From assembly GCF_028769735.1 (NCBI RefSeq), contig NC_088173.1, positions 63,635,921 through 63,699,920 of the forward strand: 64,000 bases of DNA, given 5' to 3'. Each line of letters opens with the position of its first letter. The stretch's first letter is position 1. Under the pieces are notes generated by a model, which was given only the letters and a program-made list of their open reading frames with translations, had not been told where the DNA came from and did not search any database. The position numbers and the translations under genes are program-made. This document shows, piece after piece, positions 60,946-64,000 of the stretch. This stretch comes from Zonotrichia leucophrys gambelii (taxonomy: Eukaryota; Chordata; Aves; Passeriformes; Passerellidae).

Positions 60946-61960
60946 CAGATGTGTGTATGTGATTATAGATATGCAACTGGATGAGTAGAAAACAAAATAT
61001 CAGCAGTGTTATTTGTCACCAGACCTCCTGTGTACAAAACAAATGGGCAGTCAGACAATGTTATTACCATTAAGCTTCACATTCAAAAGAAAAGCAAATT
61101 AAATAACATATTTTTAAGGCAGAGCAGGTCACTAAGACACCACAGATTAATTTTATTTTTTGCTTGCAAAGTTCAAGATCAACATCATAATTTATTTGTT
61201 TGACATCCCAATAGAGTTTTTGTTGGAGGAATTCTTCAAGATAATGCATTATGTGCACTCTAAAGCAATGTCTACAATACAGTTTTCTGAGACAGACCTT
61301 TGTATTCTTCAAAGTAATAATAATCCATTAACATCATGCAGAGTTCTACACTGAAGAATGAAATACTGGACTAGTGCTATGAGATTTCTTCAGTTTTTAG
61401 AGAAGACCCTGTGTATTTTGAATGTGGCCAATTTAATCTACTCTTCTGGAGACTAAAAACAACTTTAAGGATTTTTGGAGGAAAAAATATCTAAATCTTA
61501 CTCTAAAACAGAAAGATATAGGGGAAATTTCTTTAATGAAACACTTAACTTATCTGATTGCAGAAGAATATAATCAACCCCAAATGCAGAAGTTCAGACT
61601 TCCTAAACATGGTAACTCTTGTTAAAAGTGGACTAAGCATCTTTATTTAGACTTTCTCTTTCTCTCTATTTATAAGCTAGTAGCAGATTAATCCTGTCTT
61701 GTGCATGTGCATGCTTTCTTTTATTTTATCATCTTTTATCATTGTGCCCCACATTAGCCTGCAAGCTGGGACTGGACCAGGGTGGTGGCATGAAATAATT
61801 TACAGATTCTTCCTAAGGTTTGGATACCTACTCTGAAAACCAAGTAGCTTATCCCATAAGACATTTTGTGTATTAAAAAGATATAATTTCTTTATCATCA
61901 GTGTATTGTTTTTATACACCATCATAGCCACGAATAAATTGCCAATAAATTAATGAAACT

Positions 61961-62014
61961 CATAAATTAACATAAATCAACATAAATTAATTTATGTTGA
62001 CAAAAAAAAAAAAA
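61961..62014. repeat. 10-bp triplication, 24-bp palindrome and A13 tract
   Basis: Three head-to-tail 10-mers, CATAAATTAA, CATAAATCAA and CATAAATTAA (61961-61990), are followed by TTTATGTTGA. The last ten bases make 61977-62000 a perfect 24-bp palindrome with half-site TCAACATAAATT. An A13 run follows at 62002-62014. Confidence 0.93.
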
Positions 62015-62267
62015 GAAGAATACTCAGGAACAATATTGAATTAATTTCAAAACCAATACTCACACAATTTCTGCTTGGTAAAAGCCCATCAGTCAAATTT
62101 CTAATACAGTTGATACTTGCTAGAAATTTATCCTATTGTCTCCAGTTTATGTGTTTACAAGGTGTCTAGCTGCAAAAAGCTGCATTTCAAACTGGCTTCC
62201 ACATTAGTTATAGCTAATTTGAAAAAACAGTTTTGGTCCCTTCAGGGTGAAGCTGCAACTTAATAAG

Positions 62268-62301
62268 TTTTTGGGGTTTTTTGGGTTTTAAGGTTTTTTT
62301 C
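62268..62301. repeat. G/T-rich low-complexity tract
   Basis: TTTTTGGGGTTTTTTGGG followed by TTTTAAGG and T7. It superficially resembles G/T telomeric repeats but has no regular period. Confidence 0.7.
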
Positions 62302-63229
62302 CTGTTTATGACAACAGACCTTTGGGATTTGTAATTTAATATTCATTTAACAAAGTGTGTTAATGTATATTTCCCAAAGAGATTTGAATAATGTTGAAAA
62401 AGTTCCTACATTAAAATGTTCCAACATCTCAGGTATATATACATCTTAAAGCATTCCACTGAAGATTTACAAATTGCCTGTGAAAGGAGATTTGGAAGTA
62501 TTGTATTTAAGTAAGATGAAAATTCTATCTCACACTGGAAAAACTAAAGATTGAGCTATGCTGCATGTCTAACTTATGTTGTAGAATAGATCTTTTGTTA
62601 TTTTTTAATTATTCAAACTATGGATTAAGTATAATTTATTTTAAATGGCTTTTACTGATTCATACCCAAACCCTTAAAGCTGTTCATACATTTATAATAC
62701 ATGTGCAGAAGATTAGAAAGAGTTTAGAGCTTAGGTCCATGGGCTTTGTTGAATTAAAGAAGGAGAACATTTTATCTGTAACAAAATGGCAGTATACAGC
62801 AGTTTTAATTATTGCATTCTGCTTCAATGAACAAAAAAGTATTGATCTGCCTGGAAACAAACCACTGCTTCTTCTGCAGTTCACCTCTGACAGAACTGCC
62901 CAGCATTCAAATAGTCTTATTTTTTAATAATCAGTTTATCAAGGATCAGGCTGAAAACACATATAAAACACATATAAAAAAGCATGCATAATTTTTTTGT
63001 ATCTACACCATGGAATGAATACTTTAGGACTAATGTTTCCTTCACATGGGAGGTTGACTGTCGAGAGCAAGCTTGGAGCAGAGCATGTTGTAAAAGAGGA
63101 TTGAAATATGTCTGCAGTGAAGTTGCTCAAAATCTCCATCAAAATCAGAAAATTTCGAGGTTTGTGACATGAAATCGGTGCTTCCCAAGAGAAAGTAATG
63201 GACAAAGGCAAAAAGCAGATTAAGTTTAC

Positions 63230-63442
63230 TCAGGAAGAAGCACATTGAGAAAGCCATTTCCACCGAGTCGCTGTGCATCCAAAAGCCACGTGCCAGAACA
63301 CAGAGCCAAACATCAGCTGTGCAAAAAAGGGCCAGGAAAAATAATCTGTAATTAGTTCCCAAACACAATGCAGATCATAGTTAACCACTCCTGAAATCAA
63401 CTGACTGTTCCACACTATTGCAAAAGGATTTTTGATGAAGAT
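63230..63442 (-). CDS. Possible terminal exon behind a splice acceptor, doubtful
   Basis: On the minus strand a pyrimidine-rich run of about 30 bases (ending GTGTCTTTTTTGTTTCAG, with the CAG at 63445-63443) looks like a strong splice acceptor. The frame that begins exactly after it (codon ATC) stays open for 70 codons to a TGA at 63232-63230. The encoded text contains IFIKNPFAIVWNSQLISGVV, then WELITDYFSWPFFAQLMFGS and ends WKWLSQCASS. It is aromatic and hydrophobic, could form a membrane segment, and I do not recognise it. A second minus-strand frame (63042-63368) overlaps it and is open for 108 codons, so at least one of the two is accidental. No clear AATAAA signal was found just downstream on that strand. 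It could instead be a non-coding exon, or an accidental acceptor beside a chance frame. Confidence 0.18.
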   Translation of the reverse strand: MFIKNPFAIVWNSQLISGVVNYDLHCVWELITDYFSWPFFAQLMFGSVFWHVAFGCTATRWKWLSQCASS

Positions 63443-63445
63443 CTG

Positions 63446-64000
63446 AAACAAAAAAGACACAGACAGGTAGAAAGAAAGATTCTGATCTGTGGTAGCAGCT
63501 TGTATCATGAAGGTTATCTTAAACTGTAACAGAAAGTGGGACTTTGTCCTTTTTATTTGTTGCCCTGGATGCATTCGTCCCTGAGGGAAACAGGAAGACA
63601 TTCATGCCAAATCTGAAGGCAAAGCATGCTTGTGCATAAAACATGAGCCAAACAATTCAACAAGAGGACAACCTTTTTGCCAGCTTTTTCAAGTCATGTT
63701 GGCAAGGTCAAGATCTGCAGAATGTAAGTTATTGCTTTTATTTTACTTTGTATTATTAATCTGTGAGTAGATTTAAAATATATACTTTCTCATATGTTTC
63801 ATGCAAACAATTTTAAATTTAAAAAATGCACGAGTCTATTTTATTTGTGGTATCAACATTGTCATCTTTATCTTATTTTCTTTCCAATATAAATATAAGC
63901 TGTAAAAAGAAGTAGTTTTATTTTTTACATATCTACTGCTTGTGTTCTAATGCATCTCTCTGAGGCTTTTGTGCATAAGCTCTGAAATCATCAGAGAATA
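63446..64000. other. Right edge, nothing further recognised
   Basis: Apart from the pyrimidine tract (minus strand) leading into the possible exon, the last 550 bases are AT-rich and hold no recognised feature. Confidence 0.5.

Larger units (their letters stand above)
60748..63229. other. Intergenic/intronic DNA with microsatellite and palindrome
   Basis: No gene recognised. It contains a TA/TG microsatellite (60917-60945), a 10-bp triplet repeat plus palindrome plus A13 run (61961-62014) and a G/T-rich tract (62268-62301). A 120-codon plus-strand frame at 62565-62927 is rich in A/T codons, contains hydrophobic chance stretches and shows no family motif. Confidence 0.5.

Noticed and set aside
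62268..62301. G/T runs resembling telomeric repeats
   Set aside because: There is no regular TTAGGG period or orientation. The same irregular tracts recur elsewhere in the window, so this is low complexity and not an interstitial telomere.
62565..62927. 120-codon plus-strand frame
   Set aside because: The text is typical of AT-rich DNA read in frame. It has no motif or splice context and an overlapping antisense frame, so it is considered chance.
1..64000. CRISPR array, operon, phage or plasmid functions
   Set aside because: There are no regularly spaced repeats, no dense coding, no ribosome-binding-site pattern and no bacterial gene families. The window is vertebrate non-coding DNA.

Overview
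The window looks like gene-poor, AT-rich (by eye roughly two-thirds A+T) nuclear DNA from a bird, most likely a songbird. The evidence is the repeat content. There are eight stretches of CR1-type LINE: six carry decayed pieces of the ORF2 C-terminus or reverse transcriptase, or a recognisable 3' end (consensus of the type ATTCTRTGATTCTRTGA), on both strands. There is a solo endogenous-retrovirus LTR that resembles, from memory, a passerine class II (ERVK-like) family and is flanked by a 6-bp direct repeat. There is also a broken class II retroviral reverse-transcriptase fragment. I see no bacterial, plasmid or phage signal, no CRISPR array, no rRNA or tRNA gene, and no intact cellular protein-coding gene. 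The open frames present are short, and nearly all look like chance frames or pieces of dead retroelements.

Layout. 1.44-1.86 kb: class II retroviral pol (RT) relic, minus strand. 5.66-7.90 kb: two collinear minus-strand CR1 pieces, probably one insertion split by about 1.3 kb of other sequence. 8.98-10.10 kb: two plus-strand CR1 3' fragments lying head to tail. 10.1-21.3 kb: no recognisable element apart from short tandem repeats. 21.28-21.66 kb: solo LTR in a locally GC-rich patch. 27.4-28.03 kb: plus-strand CR1 with a preserved 3' end. 31.2-31.66 kb: minus-strand CR1 carrying part of the RT domain. 37.39-37.74 kb: an unidentified 115-codon open frame. 47.6 and 60.5 kb: short plus-strand CR1 3' relics. 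56.46-58.37 kb: a chain of minus-strand reading-frame fragments that looks like one decayed coding sequence of unknown parentage. 63.23-63.44 kb: a possible minus-strand exon behind a strong-looking splice acceptor.

Nothing here forms an operon or a biochemical system. The window is best read as intergenic or intronic bird DNA recording several layers of retroelement insertion and decay. The points most worth a second look are the decayed frame chain at 56-58 kb, the possible exon at 63.4 kb, the LTR with its 6-bp duplication and junctional G-run motif, the split CR1, and several exact inverted or tandem repeats (61.96-62.01, 55.92-55.95, 26.57-26.60 and 24.35-24.40 kb). All identifications are by eye from the sequence and from memory of the families. 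No database search was run.
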